A stretch of 64,000 bases of DNA from Actinoplanes couchii (GTDB lineage Bacteria; Actinomycetota; Actinomycetes; Mycobacteriales; Micromonosporaceae): the NCBI RefSeq assembly GCF_016862075.1, contig NZ_BOMG01000056.1, forward strand, positions 1 to 64,000, given 5' to 3'. This document shows, one piece after another, positions 34,810 to 43,245 of the stretch (the stretch's first letter is position 1; each line of letters opens with the position of its first letter). A model generated the notes under the pieces. That model was not told the DNA's origin. It saw only the letters and a list, made by a program, of their open reading frames with translations, and did not search any database. The position numbers and the translations under genes were made by a program.

Positions 34810-35277
34810 CTGATCCTCCTGCGTGGTCGCCACACTCTGGATTGCGGTATCCCGGAACTTCGGGCACACATCATTGGACAGCCATAGAGGCCGCCAGCGG
34901 AGCACTGTATCAGCAAGGCCGAGGACGCAACCACCGGCATGGCACGGGCTGATGTCCCAGTACAACACAACTGTCCGGCTTCATGGCTGAAGCGGTTCCT
35001 TGCGCGCCTGTCGGCATGCTCGTCTCACCCTACGGCACCGACGGGAACACTCCCAGTTTCCATCGAAGACAACCACTGTCCGATGCGGAACGCCCGGCAC
35101 CCGCCGCCCTGAGGCGGCCCACACGGGACCAAACGCCCGATCCGCACTCCCGTAACCCTCACAGCGCAATCAGCGCCTCACGCGCCGCACAGGGCCGTTT
35201 ACGCCACGCCCGGAAACGGGAAGAGGCCGCGGCCCCGGGGGATTACCCCGGAACCGCGGCCTCAACCGCGCTAGCTA
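34810..35277 (-). promoter_or_regulatory. rplO-secY intergenic region, probable secY promoter
   Basis: 468 bp with no supported gene. It contains the terminator after rplO (35223-35263) and, nearer secY, a possible minus-strand -10 TACAGT at 34904-34909 with only a weak -35 upstream. The gap separates secY from the ribosomal part of the spc operon. Confidence 0.45.
35223..35263 (-). terminator. strong terminator after rplO
   Basis: A 10-bp perfect outer stem (35223-35232 with 35254-35263) and a 6-bp inner stem (ccgggg with ccccgg) separated by an internal mismatch, 15 bases after the rplO stop. Very GC-rich; no T tract. Confidence 0.75.
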
Positions 35278-35727
35278 CTACAGCTCGGTGACGGAACCAC
35301 CGGCGGCAGCGATCTTCTCCTTGGCCGACTCGCTGAACGCGTGGGCGGAGACGGTCAGCGACACGCCGCCCAGCTCGCCCGAGCCCAGCACCTTGACCGG
35401 CTGGCCCTTGCGCACCGCGCCGGCCTCGACCAGCTCGGAGGGGCCGATCTCGCCGCCGTTCGGGAACAGCTCGGCGAGCCGGTCCAGGTTCACGACCTGG
35501 AAGACGACCTTGTTACGGGGCCGGTTGCCCAGACCCTTCATCTTCGGGAGGCGCATGTGGATGGGCATCTGCCCACCCTCGAACGCCGCCGGGGTGTTCT
35601 TCCGAGCCCCGGTGCCCTTGGTACCGCGACCCGCGGTCTTGCCCTTCGAGCCCTCACCGCGACCCACACGGGTCTTCGCGGTCTTGGCGCCCGCTGCGGG
35701 ACGAAGGTGGTGGACCTTGATCGCCAT
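35278..35727 (-). CDS. rplO: 50S ribosomal protein L15
   Basis: 149 residues. MAIKVHHLRPAAGAKTAKTR, the glycine-rich RNA-binding stretch (GRGEGSKGKTAGRGTKG), GQMPIHMRLPKMKG and the C-terminal VSAHAFSESAKEKIAAAGG are family features. Start overlaps the rpmD stop (TAATG). Last ribosomal gene before the terminator and secY. Confidence 0.97.
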   Translation of the reverse strand: MAIKVHHLRPAAGAKTAKTRVGRGEGSKGKTAGRGTKGTGARKNTPAAFEGGQMPIHMRLPKMKGLGNRPRNKVVFQVVNLDRLAELFPNGGEIGPSELVEAGAVRKGQPVKVLGSGELGGVSLTVSAHAFSESAKEKIAAAGGSVTEL

Positions 35728-35909
35728 TACTCGACCTCCTCGACAGTGACGAGGTGGTTCACGGCGAAGATCATGCCCCGAATCTCGGGACGGTCCTCCT
35801 TGACCACCACATCGTTGATCCGCTTCAGGCCGAGCGACCGCAGGGAGTCCCGCTGGTTCTGCTTACGGCCGATACCGGACCGGATCTGGGTGACCTTCAA
35901 GCGTGCCAT
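35727..35909 (-). CDS. rpmD: 50S ribosomal protein L30
   Basis: 60-residue L30: MARLKVTQIRSGIGRKQNQR, SLGLKRINDVVVKED and VNHLVTVEEVE. The ATG at 35909 overlaps the rpsE stop by one base (TGATG) and its stop overlaps the rplO start. Longer open sequence upstream lies inside rpsE in another frame. Confidence 0.97.
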   Translation of the reverse strand: MARLKVTQIRSGIGRKQNQRDSLRSLGLKRINDVVVKEDRPEIRGMIFAVNHLVTVEEVE

Positions 35910-36532
35910 CAGCGCACCGCCGCTTCCGCCCGCGCCGCCAGCATGGCAGCCGGCGCCACGTCCTCGACGGGGAGGCCACGACGCTTCGCGACAGCCTCCG
36001 GGGACTCGAGGCCCTTCAGAGCGGCCACGGTCGCGTGCACGATGTTGATCGGGTTCGAGGAGCCGAGGCTCTTCGACAGGATGTCGTGGATACCGGCGCA
36101 CTCGAGCACGGCACGCACCGGGCCACCGGCGATAACACCGGTACCAGCGGAAGCCGGCTTGAGCAGGACGACACCCGCGGCAGCCTCACCCGTGATCGGG
36201 TGCGGAATGGTCGCACCGATACGCGGAACCTTGAAGAAGTGCTTCTTGGCCTCCTCGACACCCTTGGCGATAGCCGCGGGCACCTCCTTGGCCTTCCCGT
36301 AGCCGATGCCGACGGTGCCGTCACCGTCGCCGACGATCACCAGGGCGGTGAAGCTGAAGCGACGACCACCCTTGACGACCTTCGCGACACGGTTGATCGC
36401 GACGACCCGCTCCAGGTGCGGGGTCTTCTCGACGGGCGCGTTACCGCGACCGCCCTCACGGCGGTTGTCGCGGCGGCCGCCACCTTCGGTGTTACCGCCG
36501 GACCCGCCGCCACGGCGCTGCTGACCAGGCAT
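35909..36532 (-). CDS. rpsE: 30S ribosomal protein S5
   Basis: 207 residues. An N-terminal Gly/Arg-rich extension of about 35 residues precedes the double-stranded RNA-binding fold (ERVVAINRVAKVVKGGRRFS) and the C-terminal domain (GTGVIAGGPVRAVLECAGI, DILSKSLGSSNPINIVHA). S5 guards decoding accuracy and is a spectinomycin contact. 13 bp after rplR. Confidence 0.97.
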   Translation of the reverse strand: MPGQQRRGGGSGGNTEGGGRRDNRREGGRGNAPVEKTPHLERVVAINRVAKVVKGGRRFSFTALVIVGDGDGTVGIGYGKAKEVPAAIAKGVEEAKKHFFKVPRIGATIPHPITGEAAAGVVLLKPASAGTGVIAGGPVRAVLECAGIHDILSKSLGSSNPINIVHATVAALKGLESPEAVAKRRGLPVEDVAPAAMLAARAEAAVR

Positions 36533-36545
36533 TGGTCAAATCCTC

Positions 36546-36941
36546 CTAGAACTCGAGTCCGGCTTCGCGGGCGGCGTCCGCAAGCGCGGCGATCCGGCCC
36601 GCGTACTTGTTGCCACCGCGGTCGAAGACGACCTTGGAAATCCCCGCGGCCTTGGCCCGCTCGCCGAGCAGAGCACCGACCTTGCCGGCCAGGGCGCTCT
36701 TGTCGCCCTCTCCACCACGGATCGAGGTGTCGAGAGTCGACGCCGAGGCCAGCGTGTGGCCCTTGAGGTCGTCGATGATCTGCGCGGTGATGTGCCGCGC
36801 GGACCGGGTGACGACCAGGCGGGGACGCTCGGCCGTACCACGGACGTTCTTGCGGACCCGGAAGTGCCGACGCGCCTTGCCGACGGCACGCTTGGCGGCA
36901 ACACCGCCGCCGTTGCGGCGCTTGATCAGCGTGGCGGTCAC
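36546..36941 (-). CDS. rplR: 50S ribosomal protein L18
   Basis: 131 residues; binds 5S rRNA. Features: RHFRVRKNVRGTAERPRLVV, SARHITAQIIDDLKGHTLAS and the ending YAGRIAALADAAREAGLEF. The GTG start at 36941 overlaps the rplF stop (GTGA). Confidence 0.97.
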   Translation of the reverse strand: MTATLIKRRNGGGVAAKRAVGKARRHFRVRKNVRGTAERPRLVVTRSARHITAQIIDDLKGHTLASASTLDTSIRGGEGDKSALAGKVGALLGERAKAAGISKVVFDRGGNKYAGRIAALADAAREAGLEF

Positions 36942-37477
36942 TTCTTACCTGCCTTTCCAGCCTTGCGGCGGATGACCTCGCCCTGGTACTTGACACCCTT
37001 GCCCTTGTAGGGCTCCGGCGGGCGGATCTTGCGAATGTTCGCGGAGATCTCACCAACCAGCTGCTTGTCGATACCGGCGACCGAGAAAACGGTCGGCTTC
37101 TCGACGGAGAAGGTGATGCCCGCAGGGGCCGGCACCAGGACCGGGTGCGAGAAGCCGAGGGCGAACTCGAGGTCCTTGCCCTTGGCGGTCACGCGGTAAC
37201 CGGTGCCGTTGATCTCGAGCGTCTTCTTGTAGCCCTCGGTGACGCCGATAATCATGTTGGCGACCAGGGTACGAGAGAGGCCGTGGAGTTCCTTGGCCTT
37301 GCGCTCGTCGTTGGGGCGGTTGACGACCAGTTCGCCATCGTCCTTCGAGACCGTGATCGGCTCGGCGACGGTGTGCGACAGTTCGCCCTTGGGGCCCTTG
37401 ACCTTGACGGTCTGCCCCGTGATGGTGACGTCGACGCCGGCCGGGACCGGGATCGACTTACGTCCGATTCGCGACAT
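36938..37477 (-). CDS. rplF: 50S ribosomal protein L6
   Basis: 179 residues: MSRIGRKSIPVPAGVDVTIT, VKGPKGELSHTV, and the C-terminal rRNA-binding signature RKIRPPEPYKGKGVKYQGE. Sits at the base of the L7/L12 stalk. 14 bp after rpsH. Confidence 0.98.
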   Translation of the reverse strand: MSRIGRKSIPVPAGVDVTITGQTVKVKGPKGELSHTVAEPITVSKDDGELVVNRPNDERKAKELHGLSRTLVANMIIGVTEGYKKTLEINGTGYRVTAKGKDLEFALGFSHPVLVPAPAGITFSVEKPTVFSVAGIDKQLVGEISANIRKIRPPEPYKGKGVKYQGEVIRRKAGKAGKK

Positions 37478-37491
37478 GTCTAAGTCTCCAG

Positions 37492-37899
37492 TTACCAGAC
37501 GAAGGCGAGGACTTCCCCGCCAACGCTCCGCTTGCGGGCCTGCTTGTCGGTCAGCAGTCCCTGGGACGTCGAAATGATCGCGACACCGAGACCACCGAGC
37601 ACGCGGGGCAGCTCGTCGGACTTGGCGTAAACCCGCAGGCCGGGCTTCGAGACGCGCTTGATGCCGGCGAGGCTGCGCTCGCGACTCTGGCCGTACTTGA
37701 GCTCAACGACCAGACGCTTGCCGACCGCGCCCTCCTCGGGCTCCTCAGACGTCCACGACGCGATGTAACCCTCGGCCTTGAGGACCTCGGCGATGTTCGC
37801 CTTGATCTTCGAGTACGGCATGGTCACCTTGTCGTGGTACGCCTGGTTGGCGTTGCGCAGACGCGTCAGCATGTCTGCGATCGGGTCCGTCATCGTCAT
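37492..37899 (-). CDS. rpsH: 30S ribosomal protein S8
   Basis: 135 residues: MTDPIADMLTRLRNANQAYH, MPYSKIKANIAEVLKAEGYI, ISTSQGLLTDKQARKRSVGG and ending EVLAFVW. In E. coli S8 represses the spc operon; no clear S8 site was identified here, though a 9-bp hairpin lies in the 119-bp gap before it. ATG at 37899; a second ATG two codons on is also possible. Confidence 0.97.
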   Translation of the reverse strand: MTMTDPIADMLTRLRNANQAYHDKVTMPYSKIKANIAEVLKAEGYIASWTSEEPEEGAVGKRLVVELKYGQSRERSLAGIKRVSKPGLRVYAKSDELPRVLGGLGVAIISTSQGLLTDKQARKRSVGGEVLAFVW

Positions 37900-37983
37900 G
37901 GGTATTCGTCAACCTTTCTCGCCGGGGTTCCCGAGCTGGGCTCAGGCCTACGGCGAAGCGGCATTACATTCGGGTCCGCCTGG

Positions 37984-38006
37984 TGGCCCGCCGTGAAGGC
38001 GGGCCA
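37984..38006. promoter_or_regulatory. hairpin in the rpsN-rpsH gap
   Basis: tggcccgcc (37984-37992) pairs perfectly with ggcgggcca (37998-38006), loop gtgaa. It lies 13 bases after the rpsN stop, in the largest gap inside the spc operon. It may be a regulatory or processing site. Confidence 0.4.
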
Positions 38007-38018
38007 AAAGGACGGAAG

Positions 38019-38204
38019 TTACCAGGAGGCCTTGGACACGCCGGGGAGCTCGCCACGGTGGGCCATGTCCCGCACGCAAACGCGGCAGAGGCCGAACTTG
38101 CGGTAGACCGAGTGCGGGCGACCGCACTTCTGGCAGCGGGTGTAGGCACGCACGGCGAACTTGGGCTTCGCGGCCGCCTTGATGATCAGCGCCTTCTTAG
38201 CCAT
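38019..38204 (-). CDS. rpsN: 30S ribosomal protein S14, zinc-binding type
   Basis: 61 residues, the short type Z form with two CxxC pairs (Cys24/Cys27 and Cys40/Cys43: RCQKCGRP and LCRVCVRD) and the end RGELPGVSKASW. A zinc-free paralogue used under zinc starvation would be elsewhere in the genome. 1 bp after rplE. Confidence 0.98.
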   Translation of the reverse strand: MAKKALIIKAAAKPKFAVRAYTRCQKCGRPHSVYRKFGLCRVCVRDMAHRGELPGVSKASW

Positions 38205-38205
38205 A

Positions 38206-38775
38206 TCAGTTCTCCTTGAACGGGAAGCCCAGGTGCTTCAGCAGCGCCCGGCCCTCGTCGTCGGTCGTCGCGGTCGTGACCACGGTGATGTCCATGCCCC
38301 GCGGACGGTCGATCTTGTCCTGATCGATCTCGTGGAACACCGACTGCTCGGTCAGACCGAACGTGTAGTTACCGTGGCCGTCCAGCTTCCGCCCGTCCAG
38401 ACCGCGGAAGTCACGGATACGCGGCAGCGAGATCGACAGCAGCCGGTCCAGGAACTCCCACATCCGGTCGCCGCGGAGGGTGACCTTCGCGCCGATCGGC
38501 ATGCCCTCACGCAGCTTGAACTGCGCGATGGACTTGGTCGCCCGACGGACCAGCGGCTTCTGGCCGGTGATCGTGGTCAGGTCCCGGACCGCGCCGTCGA
38601 TCAGCTTGGCATCCCGGGCGGCCTCGCCGACACCCATGTTGACCACGATCTTGACCAGACCGGGGACCTGCATCGGGTTGCCGTACTTGAACTGCTCCTG
38701 GACGGCCGCAATGACCTCGGAGCGGTACTTCTGCTTGAGACGCGGCAGCGTCTTAGGCTCGGTAGCGGCAGTCAT
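38206..38775 (-). CDS. rplE: 50S ribosomal protein L5
   Basis: 189 residues; binds 5S rRNA and contacts S13 across the subunits. Features: PRLKQKYRSEVIAAVQEQFK, VKIVVNMGVGEAARDAK, RAMDI-like part PRGMDITVVTTATTDDEGRA and ending LLKHLGFPFKEN. ATG overlaps the rplX stop (TGATG). Confidence 0.98.
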   Translation of the reverse strand: MTAATEPKTLPRLKQKYRSEVIAAVQEQFKYGNPMQVPGLVKIVVNMGVGEAARDAKLIDGAVRDLTTITGQKPLVRRATKSIAQFKLREGMPIGAKVTLRGDRMWEFLDRLLSISLPRIRDFRGLDGRKLDGHGNYTFGLTEQSVFHEIDQDKIDRPRGMDITVVTTATTDDEGRALLKHLGFPFKEN

Positions 38776-39089
38776 CAGAGTTCCTTACCGGTCGTACGCG
38801 CGATCCGGACCTTGTTGCCGTTCTCGTCAATCTTGTAACCGATGCGAGTCGGCTTGCCGTCCCCGTCCACCACCTGCACGTTCGAGATGTGGATGGCGGC
38901 TTCCTGGGTGACGATGCCACCGGTCTTCGAACCGCGCTGGTTCGTGCGGATACGCTCGTGCTTCTTGATCCGGTTGACGCCCTCGACCAGGACCTTGTCC
39001 CGCGTCGGGTAGGCCGCGATGACCTTACCCTTGGCGCCCTTGTCCTTACCGGCGATGACGACGACCGTGTCGCCCTTCTTGATCTTCAC
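38775..39089 (-). CDS. rplX: 50S ribosomal protein L24
   Basis: 104 residues. A KOW motif at the N-terminus (VKIKKGDTVVVIAGKDKGAK), then EGVNRIKKHERIRTNQRGSK and VQVVDGDGKPTRIGYK. Assembly-initiation protein near the exit tunnel. The GTG at 39089 lies 2 bases after the rplN stop and has ggaggtg upstream; longer open sequence overlaps rplN and is not part of it. Confidence 0.97.
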   Translation of the reverse strand: MKIKKGDTVVVIAGKDKGAKGKVIAAYPTRDKVLVEGVNRIKKHERIRTNQRGSKTGGIVTQEAAIHISNVQVVDGDGKPTRIGYKIDENGNKVRIARTTGKEL

Positions 39090-39091
39090 GG

Positions 39092-39460
39092 TCAGAGCAC
39101 CTCCGGCGCCAGGCTGATGATCTTCATGAACCGCTTGTCGCGCAGCTCGCGCCCGACCGGGCCGAAGATGCGGGTACCGCGGGGGTCCCCGCCGTCCTTG
39201 ATGATGACGGCGGCGTTCTCGTCGAAGCGGATGTACGAGCCGTCCGGACGGCGCCGCTCCTTGGCGGTGCGAACGACGACCGCCTTGACGACGTCGCCCT
39301 TCTTCACACCCGCACCCGGAATGGCGTCCTTGACCGTGGCCACGATGACGTCGCCGATGCTCGCGTAACGGCGACCGGAGCCACCGAGCACCCGGATGCA
39401 CAGGATTTCCCGGGCACCCGTGTTGTCCGCGACGCGCAGTCGCGACTCCTGCTGGATCAC
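39092..39460 (-). CDS. rplN: 50S ribosomal protein L14
   Basis: 122 residues, the standard length: VIQQESRLRVADNTGAREIL, GDVIVATVKDAIPGAGVKKG, DENAAVIIKDGGDPRGTRIF and ending KIISLAPEVL. GTG start. Begins the spc operon, 94 bp after rpsQ. Confidence 0.98.
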   Translation of the reverse strand: MIQQESRLRVADNTGAREILCIRVLGGSGRRYASIGDVIVATVKDAIPGAGVKKGDVVKAVVVRTAKERRRPDGSYIRFDENAAVIIKDGGDPRGTRIFGPVGRELRDKRFMKIISLAPEVL

Positions 39461-39554
39461 GTCTGTCTCCTATGTCTGCCAGTTCTCCGGGTCAGCGACC
39501 CGAAGCTTGGCGGAACGATGGTCCGCTGGGCCGGCCGGAGCCGGCCCAGCGCAC

Positions 39555-39827
39555 TCACTTGGCCTTTTCGAGGATCTCCACGATGCGCCACCGCTTGGTG
39601 GCGGAGAGCGGACGGGTCTCCATGATCGAAACCCGGTCGCCGACTCCCGCAGCGTTCTGCTCGTCGTGGACCTTCAGCTTCCGCGTACGGCGGATGACCT
39701 TGCCGTACAGGGCGTGCTTGACCCGGTCCTCGACCTCGACAACGACGGTCTTGTCCATCTTGTCGCTGACCACGAGACCGTCACGCACCTTGCGCTGAGC
39801 GCGCGGAGCGGTGGTGTTCTCACTCAT
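39555..39827 (-). CDS. rpsQ: 30S ribosomal protein S17
   Basis: 90 residues, primary 16S binder of OB fold: RKVRDGLVVSDKMDKTVVVE, HALYGKVIRRTRKLKVHDE and SIMETRPLSATKRWRIVEI. The ATG overlaps the rpmC stop (ATGA). Last gene of the S10 operon block. Confidence 0.97.
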   Translation of the reverse strand: MSENTTAPRAQRKVRDGLVVSDKMDKTVVVEVEDRVKHALYGKVIRRTRKLKVHDEQNAAGVGDRVSIMETRPLSATKRWRIVEILEKAK

Positions 39828-40057
39828 GCCGTCACCTCGTCCGGCGCGACCGAGAGACCGAGCTCCCGCTCCCGCATGATCGTGTAGATCTTCGCGATGT
39901 CCTTGCGGACGACCTGGAGCCGACGGTGATTGTCGAGCTGCCCGGTCGCACGCTGCACACGAAGGTTGAACAGCTCCGCCTTGGCTTCCTTGAGCTTCGC
40001 GACCAGTTCCTCTTCAGGAAGCTCGCGGAGCTCAGCGGCCTTAACGCCGGTGGCCAT
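39824..40057 (-). CDS. rpmC: 50S ribosomal protein L29
   Basis: 77-residue helical protein beside the exit tunnel: KAAELRELPEEELVAKLKEA, ELFNLRVQRATGQLDNHRRL and RKDIAKIYTIMRERELG. The ATG overlaps the rplP stop (TGATG). Confidence 0.97.
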   Translation of the reverse strand: MATGVKAAELRELPEEELVAKLKEAKAELFNLRVQRATGQLDNHRRLQVVRKDIAKIYTIMRERELGLSVAPDEVTA

Positions 40058-40482
40058 CAGCTTTCACCCACTTCGCGCGTCACGATGCGGCACTTCATCG
40101 GGAGCTTGTGGATCGCGCGGCGCATCGCCTCACGCGCGACCGTCTCGTTCGGGAAGGACATCTCGAAGAGAATCCGACCCGGCTTGACGTTCGCCACCCA
40201 CCACTCGGGAGAACCCTTACCGGAACCCATGCGGGTTTCGGCCGGCTTCTTGGTCAGGGCCTGGTCCGGGAAGATCGAGATCCAGACCTTGCCGCCACGC
40301 TTGATGTGACGGGTCATGGCGATACGTGCCGACTCGATCTGACGGTTGGTCACGTACGCCGGCTCGAGAGCCTGGATACCGAACTCACCGAAGACGACCC
40401 GGTTGCCACCCTTGGACGCGCCGTGGCGGTCCGGGTGGTGCGGCTTACGGAAGCCCTTCGGGGGCTTACGGGGCATCAGCAC
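40057..40482 (-). CDS. rplP: 50S ribosomal protein L16
   Basis: 141 residues; helps position A-site tRNA. Features: MPRKPPKGFRKPHHPDRHGA, GEFGIQALEPAYVTNRQIES, ARIAMTRHIKRGGKVWISIF and RMGSGKGSPEWWVANVKPG. GTG at 40482 gives the usual M-L-(I/M)-P-R start; ATG 40476 is the alternative. Confidence 0.97.
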   Translation of the reverse strand: MLMPRKPPKGFRKPHHPDRHGASKGGNRVVFGEFGIQALEPAYVTNRQIESARIAMTRHIKRGGKVWISIFPDQALTKKPAETRMGSGKGSPEWWVANVKPGRILFEMSFPNETVAREAMRRAIHKLPMKCRIVTREVGES

Positions 40483-40485
40483 AGG

Positions 40486-41313
40486 TCAGCCCTCCTGCTG
40501 CTTTTCAGCCGCAGCCGGAGCAGCGGCGGTGTCATCGGCGGTCGCCGCGGCCTGAGCGGCCCGGCCGGCCTCGGTGCCGCCCGCGGTCGTGCCGGACGAA
40601 CCGGAACGGCCACGACGCGGACGCTCGGGACGGTCGGCCCGGTCCCGGCGCGGACGCGCGGGCGCCTCGGGGGCGACCTCGCGACCCGGAACGGCGTCGC
40701 CCTTGTAGATCCAGACCTTCACACCGATCCGGCCGAACGTGGTACGGGCCTCGAAGAAGCCGTACTCGATGTTCGCGCGGAGCGTGTGCAGCGGAACGCG
40801 ACCCTCACGGTAGAACTCCGTGCGGCTCATCTCCGCGCCACCGAGGCGGCCGGAGACCTGCACCCGGATGCCCTTGCAGACCGGGTTCTTCATGGCCGAC
40901 TGCATGGCCTTGCGCATCGCGCGGCGGAAGCTGACCCGGGAGGACAGCTGCTCCGCGACACCCTGCGCGACCAGCTGAGCGTCCGACTCGGGGCTCTTGA
41001 CCTCGAGGATGTTCAGCTGGACCTGCTTGCCGGTGAGCTTCTCGAGCTCGCCGCGGATCCGGTCGGCCTCCGCACCCTTACGGCCGATGACGATGCCCGG
41101 CCGGGCGGTGTGGATGTCGACCCGGACCCGGTCGCGGGTCCGCTCGATGTCGACCTTGGAGATGCCGGCGCGCTCGAGGCCCTTGGACATCATGCGGCGG
41201 ATCTTGACATCCTCGCCGATGTAGTCCTTGTAGAGCTTGTCGGCGAACCAACGGCTCCGCCAGTCAGTCGAGATGCCGAGACGGAACCCGGTGGGGTGAA
41301 CCTTCTGACCCAT
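40486..41313 (-). CDS. rpsC: 30S ribosomal protein S3
   Basis: 275 residues: MGQKVHPTGFRLGISTDWRS, KH domain with GIVIGRKGAEADRIRGELEK, and VSGRLGGAEMSRTEFYREGR. A C-terminal tail of about 60 residues rich in Ala, Arg, Gly and Glu is typical of actinobacteria. Lines the mRNA entry path. ATG overlaps the rplV stop (TAATG). Confidence 0.98.
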   Translation of the reverse strand: MGQKVHPTGFRLGISTDWRSRWFADKLYKDYIGEDVKIRRMMSKGLERAGISKVDIERTRDRVRVDIHTARPGIVIGRKGAEADRIRGELEKLTGKQVQLNILEVKSPESDAQLVAQGVAEQLSSRVSFRRAMRKAMQSAMKNPVCKGIRVQVSGRLGGAEMSRTEFYREGRVPLHTLRANIEYGFFEARTTFGRIGVKVWIYKGDAVPGREVAPEAPARPRRDRADRPERPRRGRSGSSGTTAGGTEAGRAAQAAATADDTAAAPAAAEKQQEG

Positions 41314-41756
41314 TACTCGGCACCCTCCGTGCTCTGGGACTCGGCCTTCGGCGCGGCCGGCTTGGCCGCTGCCTTCTTCGCCGGGCGGGCCGTCTGGACC
41401 GCCTCGACCGCGATGGTGATGTGACTCGTGCGCTTGCGGATCCGGTACGCCCGGCCCTGCGCCCGCGGACGGAACCGCTTGAGCGTGGGGCCCTCGTCGA
41501 CGAACGCCTCGCTGACGAGGAGAGCGTCGGCGTCGAGCCGCTCGTTGTTCTCCGCGTTCGCGATGGCGCTGGCAAGCACCTTGTAGACCTGCTCGCTGGC
41601 GGCCTGCGGCGCGAACTGCAGAACGACCAGCGCCTCCTTCGCGGGCAGACCACGAACGAGGTTGATCACCCGGCGCGCCTTGTTCGGCGAGATGCGCACG
41701 TGCCGCGCAACCGCCCGCGCGCCCGGAAGCACCGGAGCGTCGCCCTTAACTGGCAT
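41313..41756 (-). CDS. rplV: 50S ribosomal protein L22
   Basis: 147 residues: ARAVARHVRISPNKARRVIN, LVRGLPAKEALVVLQFAPQA, and the exit-tunnel loop region FRPRAQGRAYRIRKRTSHIT (macrolide contact region). Ala/Lys-rich tail. 37 bp after rpsS. Confidence 0.98.
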   Translation of the reverse strand: MPVKGDAPVLPGARAVARHVRISPNKARRVINLVRGLPAKEALVVLQFAPQAASEQVYKVLASAIANAENNERLDADALLVSEAFVDEGPTLKRFRPRAQGRAYRIRKRTSHITIAVEAVQTARPAKKAAAKPAAPKAESQSTEGAE

Positions 41757-41793
41757 CGCTGTAGCTCCTAATTCCTCTGAATCGTGTATCTGC

Positions 41794-42075
41794 TTAGCGA
41801 CGACGGCTCTTGCGGTCGTCCTTCTCGTGACCCTTGAACGTACGGGTCAGAGCGAACTCGCCGAGCTTGTGCCCGACCATCGCCTCACTGATGAACACCG
41901 GGACGTGCTTGCGGCCGTCGTGCACCGCGATGGTGTGACCCAGCATGTCGGGGATGATGGTCGAACGCCGAGACCAGGTCTTGATGACGTTCTTCGAGTT
42001 CTTCTCGTTCTGGACTTCCACCTTCTTGAGCAGGTGGTCGTCGATGAACGGGCCCTTCTTCAGGCTGCGAGGCAT
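41794..42075 (-). CDS. rpsS: 30S ribosomal protein S19
   Basis: 93 residues: MPRSLKKGPFIDDHLLKKVE, TWSRRSTIIPDMLGHTIAVH, NGRKH-type DGRKHVPVFISEAMVGHKLG and EFALTRTFKGHEKDDRKSRR. Head protein beside S13. 13 bp after rplB. Confidence 0.98.
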   Translation of the reverse strand: MPRSLKKGPFIDDHLLKKVEVQNEKNSKNVIKTWSRRSTIIPDMLGHTIAVHDGRKHVPVFISEAMVGHKLGEFALTRTFKGHEKDDRKSRRR

Positions 42076-42088
42076 CTTTTAACTCCCG

Positions 42089-42928
42089 TTACCCGCGCTT
42101 GCGGGTGGCGTAGCGGCGGCGAACAATCAGCTTGTCGCTCTCCTGGCCCTTGCGGCGGGTACGGCCCTCCGGCTTACCAGCCGGGTTGACCGGGTGACGA
42201 CCACCGGAGGTCTTACCCTCACCACCACCGTGCGGGTGGTCGACAGGGTTCATGGCCACACCACGGACGGTCGGGCGCTTGCCCTTCCACCGCATACGGC
42301 CGGCCTTACCCCAGTTGATGTTCGACTGCTCGGCGTTGCCGATCTCGCCGACCGTCGCGCGGCAGCGGATGTCGACGCGCCGGATCTCACCGGACGGCAT
42401 ACGCAGCGTGGCGTAGGCACCTTCACGGCCGAGCAGCTGGATGCCGACGCCGGCCGAACGGGCCAGCTTGGCGCCACCGCCGGGACGAAGCTCCACACCG
42501 TGGACCGTCGTACCGACCGGGATGTTGCGCAGGGGAAGGTTGTTCCCCGGCTTGATGTCCGCGCCCACACCGGACTCGATGCGGTCGCCCTGCTTCAGGT
42601 CCTTCGGCGCGAGGATGTAGCGCTTCTCACCGTCGGCGTAGTGCAGCAGAGCGATGCGGGAGGTGCGGTTGGGGTCGTACTCGATGTGAGCGACCTTGGC
42701 CGGCACGCCGTCCTTGTCGTTCCGCTTGAAGTCGATCAGCCGGTACTGCCGCTTGTGGCCACCGCCCTGGTGCCGGGTGGTGATCCGGCCGTGGACGTTG
42801 CGGCCACCCTTCTTGGGCAGCGGAACCAGCAGAGACTTCTCCGGCGTCGACCGGGTGATCTCAGCGAAGTCGGCGACGCTGGAGCCACGACGGCCCGGCG
42901 TGGTCGGCTTGTACTTACGGATTGCCAT
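42089..42928 (-). CDS. rplB: 50S ribosomal protein L2
   Basis: 279 residues, needed for the peptidyl transferase centre. Features: IRKYKPTTPGRRGSSVADFA, GRITTRHQGGGHKRQYRLID, and the conserved C-terminal VRGVAMNPVDHPHGGGEGKT with the key histidine. Basic tail RRRYATRKRG. Confidence 0.98.
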   Translation of the reverse strand: MAIRKYKPTTPGRRGSSVADFAEITRSTPEKSLLVPLPKKGGRNVHGRITTRHQGGGHKRQYRLIDFKRNDKDGVPAKVAHIEYDPNRTSRIALLHYADGEKRYILAPKDLKQGDRIESGVGADIKPGNNLPLRNIPVGTTVHGVELRPGGGAKLARSAGVGIQLLGREGAYATLRMPSGEIRRVDIRCRATVGEIGNAEQSNINWGKAGRMRWKGKRPTVRGVAMNPVDHPHGGGEGKTSGGRHPVNPAGKPEGRTRRKGQESDKLIVRRRYATRKRG

Positions 42929-42942
42929 GATTCACAAACCCC

Positions 42943-43245
42943 TTAGCTGACCGGGCCGCCGAAGGCCTCGATGCGGTCACCGTCAGCCAGCTTCACCATG
43001 GCGCGCTTGGTCGCCTTGCGCTGACCCCAACCGGTCTTGGTGCGCTTGCGCTTGCCCTCGCGGTTCGCCGTGTTGACGGACAGCACGCGGACGTTGAAGA
43101 TCTGCTGGATCGCGATCTTGATCTGGGTCTTGTTCGCGGCCGGGCTGACCTCGAACGTGTACCAGTTCTGGTCGAGAACGCTGTAGCTCTTCTCGGAGAC
43201 CACCGGGGCGACGATGATGTCGCGCGGGTCGGCGATCGTGCTCAC
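42943..43245 (-). CDS. rplW: 50S ribosomal protein L23
   Basis: 100 residues; docks trigger factor and SRP at the exit tunnel. Features: PRDIIVAPVVSEKSYSVLDQ, NTFEV-type WYTFEVSPAANKTQIKIAIQ and VNTANREGKRKRTKTGWGQR. GTG start overlaps the rplD stop (GTGA). Confidence 0.97.
   Translation of the reverse strand: MSTIADPRDIIVAPVVSEKSYSVLDQNWYTFEVSPAANKTQIKIAIQQIFNVRVLSVNTANREGKRKRTKTGWGQRKATKRAMVKLADGDRIEAFGGPVS

Noticed and set aside
34810..34968. Longer SecY N-terminus (53 extra residues)
   Set aside because: No similarity to SecY starts; the TTG at 34809 has a strong aggagg site and matches the family beginning.
35000..35220. Small protein gene between secY and rplO on the plus strand
   Set aside because: Short open frame without ribosome site or family features, in a region expected to hold the secY promoter.
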